This document shows positions 21,786-32,746 of a stretch of DNA of 64,000 nt, in pieces (within the stretch, counting starts at the first letter, position 1; each line of letters starts with the position of its first letter). Under the pieces are notes generated by a model. It was not told the DNA's origin. It did no database searches and saw only the letters and a program-made list of their open reading frames with translations. The stretch is from Macrothele yani (taxonomy: Eukaryota; Arthropoda; Arachnida; Araneae; Macrothelidae): contig CM077024.1 in the NCBI GenBank assembly GCA_039090855.1, positions 69,194,594 to 69,258,593 of the forward strand, read 5' to 3'. The position numbers and the translations under genes are program-made.

Positions 21786-22224
21786 GGGTAGAAGTCTGTG
21801 GGAAAGCAGACGAAGAGACCACCAATGTAAATATTCTGTAAATAAATTTTTTGCTATCTCTTGATGTTGTAAGTCCTAAGCATGAGGACAGTGTATACAT
21901 GTGTGTAGATGTTTTGAAAAAAGAAAATAAAGGGAAATTATTCCCCAAAAAAAGTTCGAGGGCAAGGAATCTTCCAGTCAACGATAAAGTAAGAAACGAC
22001 CTATCCCGCCAGACAGAGCGGGAACCCAGACAAGGTATACTAGGTCGCCTGCCAGCACGTCACCACTTGCTGGTCTCTAGGCCATTGGGGTGGCCAGGGT
22101 CCGAACCGGCGTCTCAAAGCAGGATAATTGTCGCAACATGTCAAAATAACATCCAAGGTGCTCAATAAGTCCCCGTGGAGCCAAGACGGATTGGCGGAAC
22201 GGGACAATGAAATCAGTATAGTAT
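21786..22224 (+). other. 3' UTR of the R1-like LINE
   Basis: Non-coding, ending in AT-rich TCAGTATAGTAT directly before the second target duplication. No long poly-A. Confidence 0.6.
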
Positions 22225-22461
22225 ATTCTAGATTGGCCTGGAAATTCCCTTGATCTCAGTCCCATTGAGAATATGTCGGCCATTGTGAAATCTCTGCTCA
22301 AAAAGACTAATTGTTCAACAGTGAAGGACTTCATTTCGAACATTATTCATGTGTGGTATCATGACCCGGAAATAAACTTTTTTTGTCAGAAACAAATACA
22401 TTGAATGCCAAAACGTGTTTTACAAGATACTGCAGCCAACGGGGGCCACATAAAATGCTAG
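22225..22461 (+). pseudogene. Tc1-like transposase, 3' part after the LINE
   Basis: Resumes at ILDWPGNSLDLSPIENMSAI, which holds the third catalytic residue (E in SPIEN), and ends NGGHIKC-TAG (22459-22461). Together with 15779-16560 it rebuilds the layout of one gene. Confidence 0.85.
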
Positions 22462-22546
22462 AAAGCTTGTAATCCATTCATGTATGGAAGGTATGCAATA
22501 AATGTTGAAATCTAACTTTGTCCCTACTAATTTGCACACCACTGTA

Positions 22547-22904
22547 AATCTTCTTGTGATTGTTTGTGGAAGAATAATTTGATAATTGCCTTTACACGTT
22601 TGTCGGACAACTTTTTTCACATTAAAAAATGTGAAATCGCGGAAGGGGGAGGGGGAGCGCAATAAAAACTGGTGTTATTATGACGTTTTTAACGGTTTGT
22701 AAAATGATTTGAGAACAATTTCGATGCTATTTTATTGACGATTTTACTTTCGCTGAAAATACATAAGCCTTACCATACATAAAGACTAAAGCCTAATTTC
22801 CACAAAAGAAATTGTTAGTACGAGTGGATATATTCTTAAATCAAAGCTTTCTTTATTAGTATGATCACATAATAACTTGATAAATTCTGTTATGTCTCGC
22901 TTAA
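22547..22904. other. No recognisable feature
   Basis: AT-rich with a short GGGGGA tract at 22645-22660. Confidence 0.45.
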
Positions 22905-22906
22905 TA

Positions 22907-24318
22907 CACTGCTGGCCACCCAAAATGCAACACCAAGAAGGAAGCATCCGATTGGCCTGAAATTCACAGCATACGTCGCCCGCGAGAGGGCATGCAAACG
23001 ATTAGCATTGCAAGGCATATGCAAATTATGTGCGCCCAGCACGCTACCGAGAAGCACTATAAGAAGGGTGCACAGAAGGCGGGGTGTAAGTAGTGGAAAT
23101 GTATTGTGCTGCCGACCTGTGCGTGGGAAGCTTCCTGATGCCTCGTCGCAGAATATGACAGTCATTCCAGCACGTTCCGCAGTTCGACAGAGGAAGAATA
23201 GTGGCTTATCGCGACAGTGGTTTATCGTACCGAAACATCGGCGCCCGTGTGGGACGACATCCAGCCACAGTGAGGCGAGTATCGATTCGGTGGGTGCAGG
23301 AGTGACGGACGGACCGACGTGAGCGATTGCCGCAGCAGCGGCACACCACCGAATTAGAGAACCGGCATGTTGTGCGGCGGGCATTGACGGCTCCTACCGC
23401 CACATCACGAACGTTAGCGCAGGAATTAGGGTGTGTTGCCCAAAAACCTGTGTAAGAACGTACCGTTCGACGTCGGTCGCAGGAGAGGAGACTTGTTGCA
23501 CGGCGCCCATTGCTCCGATTACCATTGACGTTACTCCACCGGCGAGTGCGGCGGCAGTGGGCCGTTGAACGCCGCACCTGGACGACGGAATGGTACGACA
23601 TTGTCTTCTCCGACGAATCCCGTTTCTGCCTGCAATACCACGATGGTCGGATGCGCGTGTGGCGGCACCTCGGCGAGAGACTGTATGACGCCTGCATTAT
23701 GCATCGCCATACTGGTCTGTCGCCTGGCGTTATGGTTTGGGGCGCAATATAATATGACAACCGCACCGCACCCCTCTGGTACGCATCGCCGATACACTCA
23801 ACAGCCACCGCTACATTTCCGACGTTTTGAAGCCTGTAGTCCTCCCTTACCTGCAGGACCTGCCAGCGGCCACGTTTCAACAGGACAATGCGCGCCAGCA
23901 CGAGGCACGCATCGTGCAACAATTCTTCACGGCCCACAACATGTCACTGCTGCCGTGATCCGTCTGTTCTCCCGATATGTCGGCCATCGAACACATGTGG
24001 TCGCTGATCGGCAACCGAGTGGCCCGGCAAGCACCACCAGCGGCTACACCTGATGAACTGTAGCAATGTGTGAAGCAGCCTGGACCGACATACCCCAAGC
24101 CCACATCCAAAGCCTCTTTCGTTCGATGCCGTGGCGTGTAGCGGCTGTTATTGCCAGCCATGGGGGCCACACCAACTATTGATGTCTGCATTTTCCGCAA
24201 GTCGCACGGGCCTGTAAGCTCAATCGTTTCATCTTTGTGTCTGTTGTTATGTGTCCAGTAAATCTGGCTTTTCTATCTCGTGTCCTTCTTGGTGTTGCAT
24301 TTTGGGTCGCCAGCAGTG
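22907..24318 (+). mobile_element. Tc1-like DNA transposon, 1412 bp
   Basis: Terminal repeats CACTGCTGGCCACCCAAAAT (left) and, reversed, CACTGCTGGCGACCCAAAAT (right), continuing into AACACCAAGAAGGA for about 35 bp. TA flanks both ends (22905-22906, 24319-24320). Confidence 0.92.
23138..24182 (+). pseudogene. Tc1-like transposase, several nonsense codons
   Basis: From ATG 23138 (MPRRRI then TGA at codon 7) one frame runs to about 23752 with only stops interrupting it. It includes a helix-turn-helix (GRIVAYRDSGLSYRNIG), FSDESRFCLQYHDG (first catalytic D) and GLSPGVMVWGAI. After a TAA and a frameshift near 23760-23790 it continues with ISDVLKPVVLPYLQ, FQQDNARQHE (second D), a TGA in place of the usual W before the third motif, MSAIEHMW (E), and GGHTNY-TGA. 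All three catalytic acids survive, but the frame is closed. Confidence 0.88.
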
Positions 24319-24320
24319 TA

Positions 24321-25483
24321 GTTTGCGCAGTTTTTGAAAGGATGGCGATCTCATACGTTGTATTGAGAAACGATTACGTCTTCAACACTTAAAGAAGTAG
24401 ATTTCACAAAACTAATGGAGGACATTTAGATTGTTTAGCATGAAAGCATTATGTGTCTCCTTTCATAGTCTACTGGACTTAGAATATACTCTCGAAAACG
24501 TAAAGTAATATTTTAAAGATGAAATACTTGAATGGTGACAGTAGCAGCAACATAAAAGAAATTATTACATTCTGCCCTTTCTTCTGTTCAGGCCGGCCAG
24601 CTTTAGCAAAAGAGAAACTGATACCCTAAAAATATATTACCTTTCTTTTGCTTTTCCAGCTTCAGTGTCTTAGTGAATTTACGTACTATTGAAAACAAAA
24701 TTCAAAAATAAACCACAAGCGTAAAGAATGCGATATATTTTTAGCAATGCCAGTGAAACTACCATGAAACATTGGGACCTGTACCATTTTGATGAAACAT
24801 AAAAAGACCCTCTCTTATAATTAGTGTAGTATCGTTTTGTTTGATGATGGTTTATAAAAATTCTCTGAATGAAACTCCCTCATGCTGATCGGCACAAATT
24901 CTTACAAGCGTTTCTTGCATTAAATTCATCAAATTTTATTCCCATTAATTTAGTATAACTGGCACGAAAAGTGTATTCATTAAAATTATGAAAAATGGTA
25001 CTTAACTTAAATAATTAGCTGGAAAAATAACTGTGCAATTATACATTCGGATGGTCGCACAACAATGTCTGGTGCAACAATCATTACATAGCACCATATT
25101 TGTGAATCTAATTTTACGGGATCCTTTTTCAAAGTGTTCGGATTTGTTTCTGCTGCACAACGTTAGCAAATAAGAGAACGGAAAGATGACAGATAAATCA
25201 AAGTATATTAGAAATAGCGATAATGAAGCCGAATCACGCCTTTCAAAATTTAATAATATATGTCGCTGACTAACATAATGGCGAAAAACATCATAGGAAT
25301 ATCCCTCAAGGGAAGGAGAACGATGTTTACTTCTAAAATTAAATAGTGTTTGCTTCAGCGGGAATATAAAATATTTGATAACGTTGGTAACAATTAGCAG
25401 ACATTTTCAGCTAAGAAAAACATCAAAGAATTTTCTCAAGAAGAAAGCACCATAAGTCTCACCTCTGAGGAGAAAGCACTACT
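24321..25483. other. No recognisable feature
   Basis: About 1.1 kb of AT-rich DNA without coding or repeat structure that I can see. Confidence 0.5.
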
Positions 25484-25703
25484 TACAGTAGCGAACAAAT
25501 TAATTCGAACATTCATATTTTAAAATAAAAGTTGTAATTTTGCAAGAAAATAAATACAAAAATGAAACTCCAACTTTACCTAATAATTTATATGCGCTCC
25601 TCTGTTCCTAATAAGTTCATTAATTCGCTTAGGCATGGACGTCACCACGTAGAACACGTTTTATTTATTCCTGCATCTCGAAATTATACCTTTATAATCC
25701 AAA

Positions 25704-26560
25704 TCATACCTTTATAATTAGTATTAAGTTATCCTTTATATCACAATTAATATTTCCAAGTCTCTTTATGACTATGGCCCACAAAGTTTCTATTAGGTTA
25801 ATGTCAGGAGAGTTACTTTCCCAGCCACTGGACGCGTTCGATGCTGTGAATTTTGAAGAACTCTCACTTTCTTGGAAGTGCGGCGTAGCGCGATATTCTG
25901 TTAAGATCAGTTCTTTGTCTTTGTAGTTCCGTGGAACCACCATTTTCTCTAATAATTTTATGTATTTTTCACTTTTCATCATACCGTCAACAGGCGCAAG
26001 TGATCCTGGACCATCATGTGTGAAACAACCCCAGCACATCTGTTTTGCTGGGTGTTTAGGAGCCTGTTGAAGGTGGGCGGGAGAAGTCTTCTCAGCCGCT
26101 GATTTGCAAACATAAGGTACTCGCTCTCCTTGGACAAAGAAATGGCTCTCATCTGGGAATAAAAATAGCTGTGCATCATCTACTTCTCAATAGTCTAGTC
26201 TTTGTGCAATTTTGCCCACTGGGGCCTCTTTTTCTGCATAGCCTCAGTCAATAGTTGTTTTTTTTTGTTTTTTTTGGTCTGCGGGCAGTCCTCCCTACTT
26301 CCAAGAATCTTCGACGGACTGTCATGTCAGAAACGTAAGTCCCACTAGCTGTCAAGTCTCTATTTAAGTCTTTAGTCTGCAATCTTGGATTCGTTTTGCT
26401 TTTCCTAACATGTTAACGATTTTCTGCACGTGTAGTTTTTCTTTTCCGCTCGCATTTTCCTTTTCTGTCAGGAGAAAAGGAAAATCACCCTAAACCTCTT
26501 TACAGTAATCAAACCAACACCACACTCATTGGAAAATTGTCTTTAGTCAGGGATCCGTGC
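25704..26560 (-). pseudogene. Tc1-like transposase remnants
   Basis: Read on the minus strand: a short ISDMTVRRFLEVG-like piece (~26300-26340), a damaged first catalytic region near 26160 (PDESHFF in one frame), KQMCWGCFTHDGPGSLAPVD, KYIKLLEKMVVP, and SPDINLIETLWAIVIKRLG with the third E (25790-25830). Pieces sit in different frames with stops between. Confidence 0.75.
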
Positions 26561-26595
26561 TGCAAAAAAGTACATATTTTTGAACGCTTTCTTGT

Positions 26596-26730
26596 TGAAG
26601 GTGGGAGGAAGAAGTCTTCTCAGCCGCGGACAGAAAAGAAAGATTGTTGGGTGTTATATTAGTGGGTTGTCCATAAGAGAAGCCGAGAAATTAGTGGGTT
26701 GTCCATAAAAGAGATGTATTCATTTTGTGT
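26596..26730 (+). repeat. Patchwork duplications within a Tc1-like element
   Basis: 26596-26636 repeats 26066-26105 (shared AGAAGTCTTCTCAGCCGC). 26637-26690 repeats part of the different Tc1-like element at 42175-42228 (shared GAAAGATTGTTGGGTG and GTGGGTTGTCCATAA), itself locally duplicated at 26690-26718. Confidence 0.7.
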
Positions 26731-26985
26731 CCACTTGCTCGCACTAGAAAAAATGGAAAACACTATTGAGAAACATTATATGTTTTGGTTACACAGCGTA
26801 AAACCACAACCGAAAGTAGTAAACTGAAACCAAAACTAATATTATTGCGAACTTAAACAAAAGCCGAAACTTGTAAACTGAACCAAAACCAAAAATATTG
26901 TGAAATAAAGCAAAAACCAAAAAAACCCAGACTAAAAACTTGACGAAAATTCCCACTTGTTCGAACTAATTTGTTCACTACTGTA

Positions 26986-27601
26986 CATAGGTGAAAATAG
27001 AGATGTTTTGCCCATTCCATTAACCCGTAACGTGTTTCTAACTTATACAGTATAAAGTAAGTGCACACAGATTTCGGATTTCGTCATTTTGGCTACCTTC
27101 ACACGTTTTCACTGCTTCCAATTGGATCGGTGCATCATTATGTCTCAAGGCAATTAACTCTCCAATGTTTTCCTAATTTTCCCAGTACTCTTTCCAATGG
27201 AATCCACTGATACACTCACTTATTTTCCTTTTCTCTCGATGATGTCCTCTTTTTGAACGGAAAGATCTGCTAACGTTTCCTTTTCACTCCTCCGAGCAAC
27301 CTTGAAAAATATTCACTGTATCTAGTTTTATTTAACATGGTCTCCGTGTTCGTGTAACACTTTATTAAGTTTTTGCTTTAGTCTTTGTAGTTGTTTCTTT
27401 TATAATTGTGGTAAAGCGTTAGCCAAATTTCAGAAAACGAAATTGTTTACTAACAGCAACAACGGGCACAGAAAATCTGGAAGGGAGGAAATTATATATA
27501 AGTTCAAACATGTAGAAATTTGCATGCCGCTGCTGTGATGTTGCACACAACAAAGATTTAGTGTATTACGCCAGAATAAAGGCATAAAAATCGCTGCATT
27601 A
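26986..27601. other. No recognisable feature
   Basis: AT-rich; may include decayed 5' sequence of the PLE fragment that follows. Confidence 0.4.
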
Positions 27602-28420
27602 ATGGCTCAACAAAGGTTCACGAACGCTCTAAAAGATCCTTTAGTACAACAGTTTATCGAAAACCATTTGCTGTTTCCTTACCCCCTCATGCAAAATCAA
27701 ATCATCCATGGAAACAAAAGATCTCTGCCTTCTTTACATACGTATATCGTGCAATACATATCTGCTCAACTGAGGATTCCTTACAGAAAGAGCTTGATTT
27801 TCTTAAACGAATTGCAGCACACAGAGGATACAGCACTTCCGTTATAGACAAAGCTGTCCAAAAATTTAGGAAACCGAAGCCCGTCTGCATGCTCATGCCT
27901 ATAGACCTCCCAATACGAAAGAATTGGGCAGTTATCCCATTTGCTCCTCAGATTTGCTTCGGAATTTCAAAAACCCTTAAAAGTTTTAATTTCAAAGTTA
28001 TTTTCAAACCCATAAAAAAGATGAATTTTTACGGATCAAAAGACTACGTCGAAGACAAACTCCTGGTGAATTTATCAGATTCCTTGTGAATGTGGACTTT
28101 CATATATAGGACAGACCCGCAGGGCTTTAAGTTTCCGTGTGAAGGAACACAAGACATATGTACGGAACTATGAACTGAAGAAGTCGTCTATAGCTCAACA
28201 TTGTCACGAAAATAACCATAACTTTTTGTTTGGAAACGCTACTCTTATTGATAAACCGGACTCGACTTTCAAGCTTAATATATTAGAAGCTTTCCCCATA
28301 TACCGGAACTTGTCACGGCTTGTCAACGACATGACGTCGACTCCATTTCTTTCAAGCGCGTGGAAACAACTCACAAAAACCCGTGACCGTAAGAATTCTG
28401 ATGATGTCACAATGATTTGA
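27602..28420 (+). pseudogene. Penelope-like element, connector and GIY-YIG endonuclease fragment
   Basis: The C-terminal half of a PLE protein without its RT core. Order: AAHRGYSTSVIDKAVQKF (connector, ~27816-27869), FAPQICFGISKTLKSFNF and KVIFKPIKKMNFYGSKDYV (pre-endonuclease), then in shifted frames a GIY-YIG block (CGLSYIGQTRRAL-like, 28087-28130), and RVKEHKTYVRNYELKK with AQHCHENNHNF (conserved EH and H residues) to a TGA at 28418-28420. At least two frameshifts. GIY-YIG plus this connector is specific to PLEs. The element extends past the stop into a hammerhead-like fold. Confidence 0.82.
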
Positions 28421-28431
28421 ATGTTTACGCT

Positions 28432-28487
28432 CCATTCGTCCTGAGGAAGCCGAGCCAAACGGTCTGCGAAACTATAGTCGATGTATA
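28432..28487 (+). ncRNA. Hammerhead-ribozyme-like sequence at a PLE 3' end
   Basis: CTGAGGA (28441-28447) fits the core CUGANGA exactly. GAAAC (28468-28472), loop TATA and GTC (28477-28479) form the minimal stem III with the cleavage triplet. Stem I pairs 28433-28440 with 28480-28486: C-G, T-A, G-T, C-G, one mismatch, T-A, A-T. Stem II (28448-28467) has GC/GC and further pairs but also mismatches. The fold starts 12 nt after the PLE stop codon. Hammerheads in PLEs are established; activity of this copy is uncertain because of stem II. Confidence 0.6.
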
Positions 28488-28627
28488 ATAAACATTTTAT
28501 TGTGCGAAATGTTGTTATTATTATTCTTTCTTAACACCGCAAGCTTAGTAGTCACAAATTATAAATAAAGGTTCACCAAGTTTGAATTTTTAAACATGCT
28601 GGAATTTTATTTTAACGACTTTATTTT

Positions 28628-28841
28628 TTATAAGAGGTTTAACAACTACCGTGAGCAACTCAGTGGGCTATCAGCGGTAGACCATCCATAACATAAGGTT
28701 ACTGCCACCAGTGTTGGAAGAGAGTCAGCTTCGTAGAACAAACACAACATCCATACCTCAGCGGGTTTCGAACCGGGACTCATCTCGGAAGAATGATCAT
28801 AAGCCAGCACTTAGACCACAGAGCCACCGGGGAGGGGCGGC
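28628..28841 (-). mobile_element. SINE (family A)
   Basis: Minus-strand copy: AGAGGTTTAACAACTACCGT tail; B box GGTTTCGAACCGGGA (reversed); A-box region near 28810-28830. Confidence 0.8.
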
Positions 28842-29483
28842 TTAACGACTTCGTAAATAAAATGTGTATACGAATTATTCTTATTGCCCTATCTAAATAA
28901 GAGCTTATAGTAATACCAATAATCTTTTGAGGGAAAGAGATTTTCCTCAAAAATTATTAATTTTAACCGAATTTCGAAAACGGTAAACCGTTTCTAATAC
29001 GAATAATATGCGTGAATATGTAAGTATGTGTAATTCTGATTATTGAATGATGAGATCATCAAAAGCGTGAGCCTTACAGAATTCTACGAATTTATGAAAA
29101 CAAATTTGGGTACGAAAATTTTGATGATTTTGTTGCGCGCGCAAGGTGGAGATTTGCTTGAACCCATAGGCCAAATAAGTGGAATATTTTACGGCATACA
29201 TTGATACCCGCCCTACAGGTACGATGTTTTCTTTAAAAATGCATGTGTATCGAGAGCTTGAAAATTCAGACTGGTGAGACAATCTATTTTTGTAGTGCAC
29301 TTGACTCCTCGTCGGAGTAGGCCAGGGTTAGAGTTTCGGATGAGGCATGAGCAGTACATTTGTCTTGAGGCACCGCCTCTCCTTATCTCTATCTTTCCTT
29401 GAAGCAGTGGCTCCAAATTAGGAACACTGACTGCTTATAGCCTTTATTATTTTTGACTATAACTTTTCCCCCAAAACGAAAAA
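28842..29483. other. No recognisable feature
   Basis: AT-rich; short minus frames at 29040-29416 have no motif. Confidence 0.45.
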
Positions 29484-29690
29484 CCCGGTGGCACAGTGGT
29501 CTAAGGGATGGTCTCTGATCATTCGTCCGAAAGCGGTCCGGGTTCGAATCTCGGTGAGGCCTGGATGCTGTATTTTTCTAACGGCACTGGCTCTCTCCCT
29601 TCCCTGGAACCAGTGACACTAAATACGGGACACTGCTTATAAGCCCATTGAGTTGCTCACGGTGGTCCTTAAACCTCCATTAAAAAAAAC
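29484..29690 (+). mobile_element. SINE (family A)
   Basis: Plus-strand copy with A box (CAGTGGTCTAAGGGATGG), B box (GGTTCGAATCTCGG), the CACTGGCTCTCTCCCTTCCC body and a TTAAACCTCCATT-A8 tail. Confidence 0.85.
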
Positions 29691-29742
29691 AACTCTACAT
29701 AAGGTAAGTCATACAAAATCGACATCTTAAGATACCTGGTGG

Positions 29743-30030
29743 TTGTAATTAAAGTGATACTACTCAGAGAGCTCTGCAAAGAGTAATAACAGATTTAGCA
29801 GTGAAAATTGGAAGGAAGGTGAATTAGAACATACTGTCAAGAATTATGAAATAAAAAAAAGGTCAACTGTTCACCACCAGGTGGAGGAATGGCGCTGTGA
29901 AAAAAACCCCTCTGGAATGGATACAATTTTTATTGTTATCGTTCAGAAATTACAAAGTTGGTTCAAAATATGTGCCATCCAGGTCGATTACATGCTGAAT
30001 ACGCAATACAAAATTAGCAACACACGCTCG
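29743..30030 (+). repeat. Long terminal inverted repeat, left
   Basis: Contains the last ~27 codons of the transposase on the minus strand (29950-30030). Confidence 0.85.
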
Positions 30031-31049
30031 TCGCATTTCAAGTGGGATATTTGAAAGATATCTCGTTATGCTTGACTTCAGCTGTGATATGGAACAATTA
30101 TGACCCTGGTAGATTATCCTTGAGATGTCCCCAAAGCCAGAAATCACAGGGATTCAAATCTTGTGATCGTGAAGGCAAAACATGAGAAAACCCTCTAGAA
30201 ATTATGCGCTCACTTCCAAATGTATCCTGAAGCAGCTGTTTAACTGTGCGACCATCCTGCATAAAAACAGTACTCTGTAAACACGCTCTTTCTTGTAACG
30301 CAGGAATGATTTGTTCAGCCAGAAAGTTACGGTAACTTTCACTTGTAACGGTGCATCGCACTACACCTGCAGGGTTTTTTTCTTCAAAGAAAAATGGCCC
30401 GAAAATAAAACTGGATGTGAATCCGCACCATACAGTCACATCGTCGGACTGTAATGGTCTTTGGAACACATGTGGATTTGCAGTACCCCACACCCGGCAG
30501 TTATCAGTGTTCACCGCACCTGGCAGTATAAAATCGGCTTCATCAGTCCACAGGATGTTGTAAGGGAAGGTTTCTTCCATACCCATTTTCGCCAAAAAAC
30601 ATAACGCCAAATTTATTCGCTGCCCCAGATCTTGGGGTTTCAATTCGTGGTCCATCTGAATTGTGCATGGTTAGAAGCGCAAAATGAACCATAGCACTTT
30701 GCGTACAGTTGATCATGAAATTGACAGTTGTCGAGCGACTGCTCCGGTATTTGTTGATGGTGCAGGAACCTCTGCATTTGCTAAACTGTCGGTAATAGTA
30801 ACAGCGATCTCCTCAATGACTTCCTCCGGGACACCTCGTCGACCTCTTTCAGGTGAAACCTTTAATTCACCTGCTTGTTCGAATTTTACAATCATTTTCT
30901 TTAATGCGTTTCTTGTCAGGGGGCCTCGTCACAACCCTTTTTAATATTCGGTACTCCATTAGCGCCGATGACGCATTCCCATTTCTCTCATAAAACAACT
31001 TCACTAAGAGCGCGCGGTCTTTCTTCTCCAGCGTGATGACTGTCGACAA
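29950..31049 (-). pseudogene. Mariner-type DDxD transposase
   Basis: N-terminal part: MSTVITLEKKDRALLVKLFY (31049) and, in another frame, MIVKFEQAGELKVSPERGRR with EVIEEIAVTITDSL (helix-turn-helix domain). Catalytic core in the frame 30098-30655: ILWTDEADFILPGAVNT (first D), VTVWCGFTSSFIFGPFFFEE, FMQDGRTVKQLL (second D), SQDLNPCDFWLWGHLKDN (third residue D). The C-terminal piece SNIPLEMRRACVANFVLRIQ ends at 29950. A short in-frame deletion follows the second D: the usual PPH is missing. Several frameshifts. All three aspartates are present, but the core deletion and shifts argue against activity. Confidence 0.82.
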
Positions 31050-31126
31050 GTATTGCCATCGAACAGGTTCTTGTTGTTTTATAGTCTGCAGTCAGTCTCA
31101 CAGACAAAACAACAGTCTCGCAGATA

Positions 31127-32685
31127 CATTGGCGTGCAAATATTAAGGACGAGACGGTTTTTCGAATGTAACGTCGTACAGACGTACTCCACATCGACTA
31201 AAATCATGCCATGAGATACTCAAGATGTAAGAATATGGGACAAGTGAGCAAAACCGTCCAAACAAGGAATCCAAAGCATACAAAGGCACTTTATTAAAAA
31301 GGTAGCTTCGACCACAAATGGACAGAAGACACAAACGTCCATGTGACAGGCGGCTGCCAAGAAAAATCCAGCCTGTAGTTGGGGATATGATCACCCCTTA
31401 CTGCGTTGCAGGATTTACAACGCCTGTTCATGCTGAGGACGAAGTTGTCAAGGAGCTGTTGAGGCATCGCGGCCCATTCCTCTTGTAGCGCCAATCGCAG
31501 CTGCGGAATCGTTGCTGGTGGCTGGTGACGTGCTGCCAAGCGTCTCCCGAGAAGGTCCCACACGTGTGCGATTGGATTTAGGTCCGGGGACCTTCCGGGC
31601 CAATCCATGCGTTGAACATTTTCACTCTCCAATAGCTCTGCGACAGCCACTGCACGATGAGGTGTAACGTTGTCGTCCATGAAGTGGATTTCTGGACCCA
31701 CAGCAACTCTAAACAGACGCACGTGAGGCAGGAGAACCTCGGTACAATAGCGGACATCAGTGACTGAACCTCCTTGGAAGATGTGGAGGTCAGTACGGCT
31801 ACCAAGCATGATACCGCCCCAAACGAGAACTCCGCCACCTCCAAGCCGGTCCCTTTCGATGTTGTTGGAGGGGTGATTGCGCATTCCCTGCTCTCTAGAG
31901 ATGTGTATACGTCCAGAATCGCTCGTAAGACTAAATCGGATCTCTTCCGTAAAGAGAACTCGACCCCATTGCTGATGTGTCCAGTTCTTGTGTTCCTGGC
32001 ACCACAGAAACCGCCGATTCCGATGAGCATGCGCTAATGGAACACACCGTACTGGTCGTCGTGCAAATAAACCACCATTGTGCAGTCTCCTGGCCACGGT
32101 AAAACGCGATAACGGACGTCCAGTTGTCTGTTGCATGCACCTTGCGATTTCTCCCGCTCTCTGCCGTCTGACTCTTCTCGCCTGTAGGACAATATACTGG
32201 TCGTCCGCCGCCGTGGTTGTTAGAGGACGACCAATGCTAAACTCTTGGACAGGTGTTCATGTCGTTTGAAATGCTCTCCAAGCTCGTGAAACGTTGGTGC
32301 GAGTGATGCCGTACTCCTCGGCCACACTAGTCACACTTCGACCTTCTTCCAACTTGCCAATGACGCGACCTCTGGTAAAGTCATCCAGATGTCGTCTACT
32401 GGATTGCCTGTTGGCCATATCACACGGTGGCAGCAACCGAAAGTCGTTCAAACCGATGTACACCGTGCAATAACTTTCACAGAATTACTGAGCGTACACC
32501 GCCCGTGTGACTTATACCCTACCGACACTCCACCCCACCCCCTTTACGTGATGCTGCATATATGCGTATGCCCTACCGTACCGAACCCTAGTGTATCTCC
32601 TGAGTGGTATTTCGGTCCGTTCTGCCTGCTCGTTCCGCTGTTATGCTAATTTCTCCTCTTCGTCCTTAATTTTTGCACACCAGTG
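31127..32685 (-). mobile_element. Tc1-like DNA transposon, 1559 bp, nested in the long-TIR element
   Basis: Ends CATTGGCGTGCAAATATTAA (left) and, reversed, CACTGGTGTGCAAAAATTAA (right), both followed by GGACGA. TA at 31125-31126 and 32686-32687. Confidence 0.9.
31294..32418 (-). pseudogene. Tc1-like transposase, one nonsense codon, catalytic residues lost
   Basis: ATG at 32416-32418 (MANRQSSRRHLDDFTRGRVI) starts one frame of 375 codons with a single internal TGA (32257-32259, codon 54). Helix-turn-helix: LEEGRSVTSVAEEYGI. The first catalytic position reads LFTEEIRFSL (E at codon 158 instead of D), the second FMDDNVTPHR keeps D (249), and the third reads LNPIAHVWD (A at 284 instead of E). The C-terminus runs past the expected end (RGDHIP) for another 27 residues, so the normal stop is also lost. 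Long open frame but chemically dead. Confidence 0.88.
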
Positions 32686-32746
32686 TAGTTTGCATAGTCC
32701 ACAGTGTGTTTCGTGGCTTTGAAAATATCCACTTGAAATGCTACAA

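Larger units (their letters stand above)
16562..22224 (+). mobile_element. R1-like non-LTR retrotransposon, ~5.66 kb
   Basis: Inserted in the transposase gene with target duplication ATTCTAGATTGG(C) at 16549-16561 and 22225-22237. Order: 5' UTR, gag-like ORF1 with zinc knuckles, ORF2 with endonuclease, RT and RNase H, and a 3' UTR of about 440 bp ending without a long poly-A. Both ends look present, so this was a full-length insertion that later decayed. GC content is clearly higher than in the surroundings. Confidence 0.9.
15545..22544 (+). mobile_element. Tc1-like element split by an R1-like LINE
   Basis: Ends CAGTGGTGTGCAAATTAATT (left) and, reversed, CAGTGGTGTGCAAATTAGTA (right), flanked by TA at 15543-15544 and 22545-22546. 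Removing the LINE (16561/16562-22224) leaves about 1.34 kb, a normal Tc1 size. Confidence 0.9.
25486..26983 (-). mobile_element. Tc1-like element, decayed, 1498 bp
   Basis: Ends CAGTAGCGAACAAATTAATT (left) and, reversed, CAGTAGTGAACAAATTAGTT (right), with TA at 25484-25485 and 26984-26985. It is longer than its coding region needs; extra sequence near 26560-26730 looks foreign. Confidence 0.85.
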
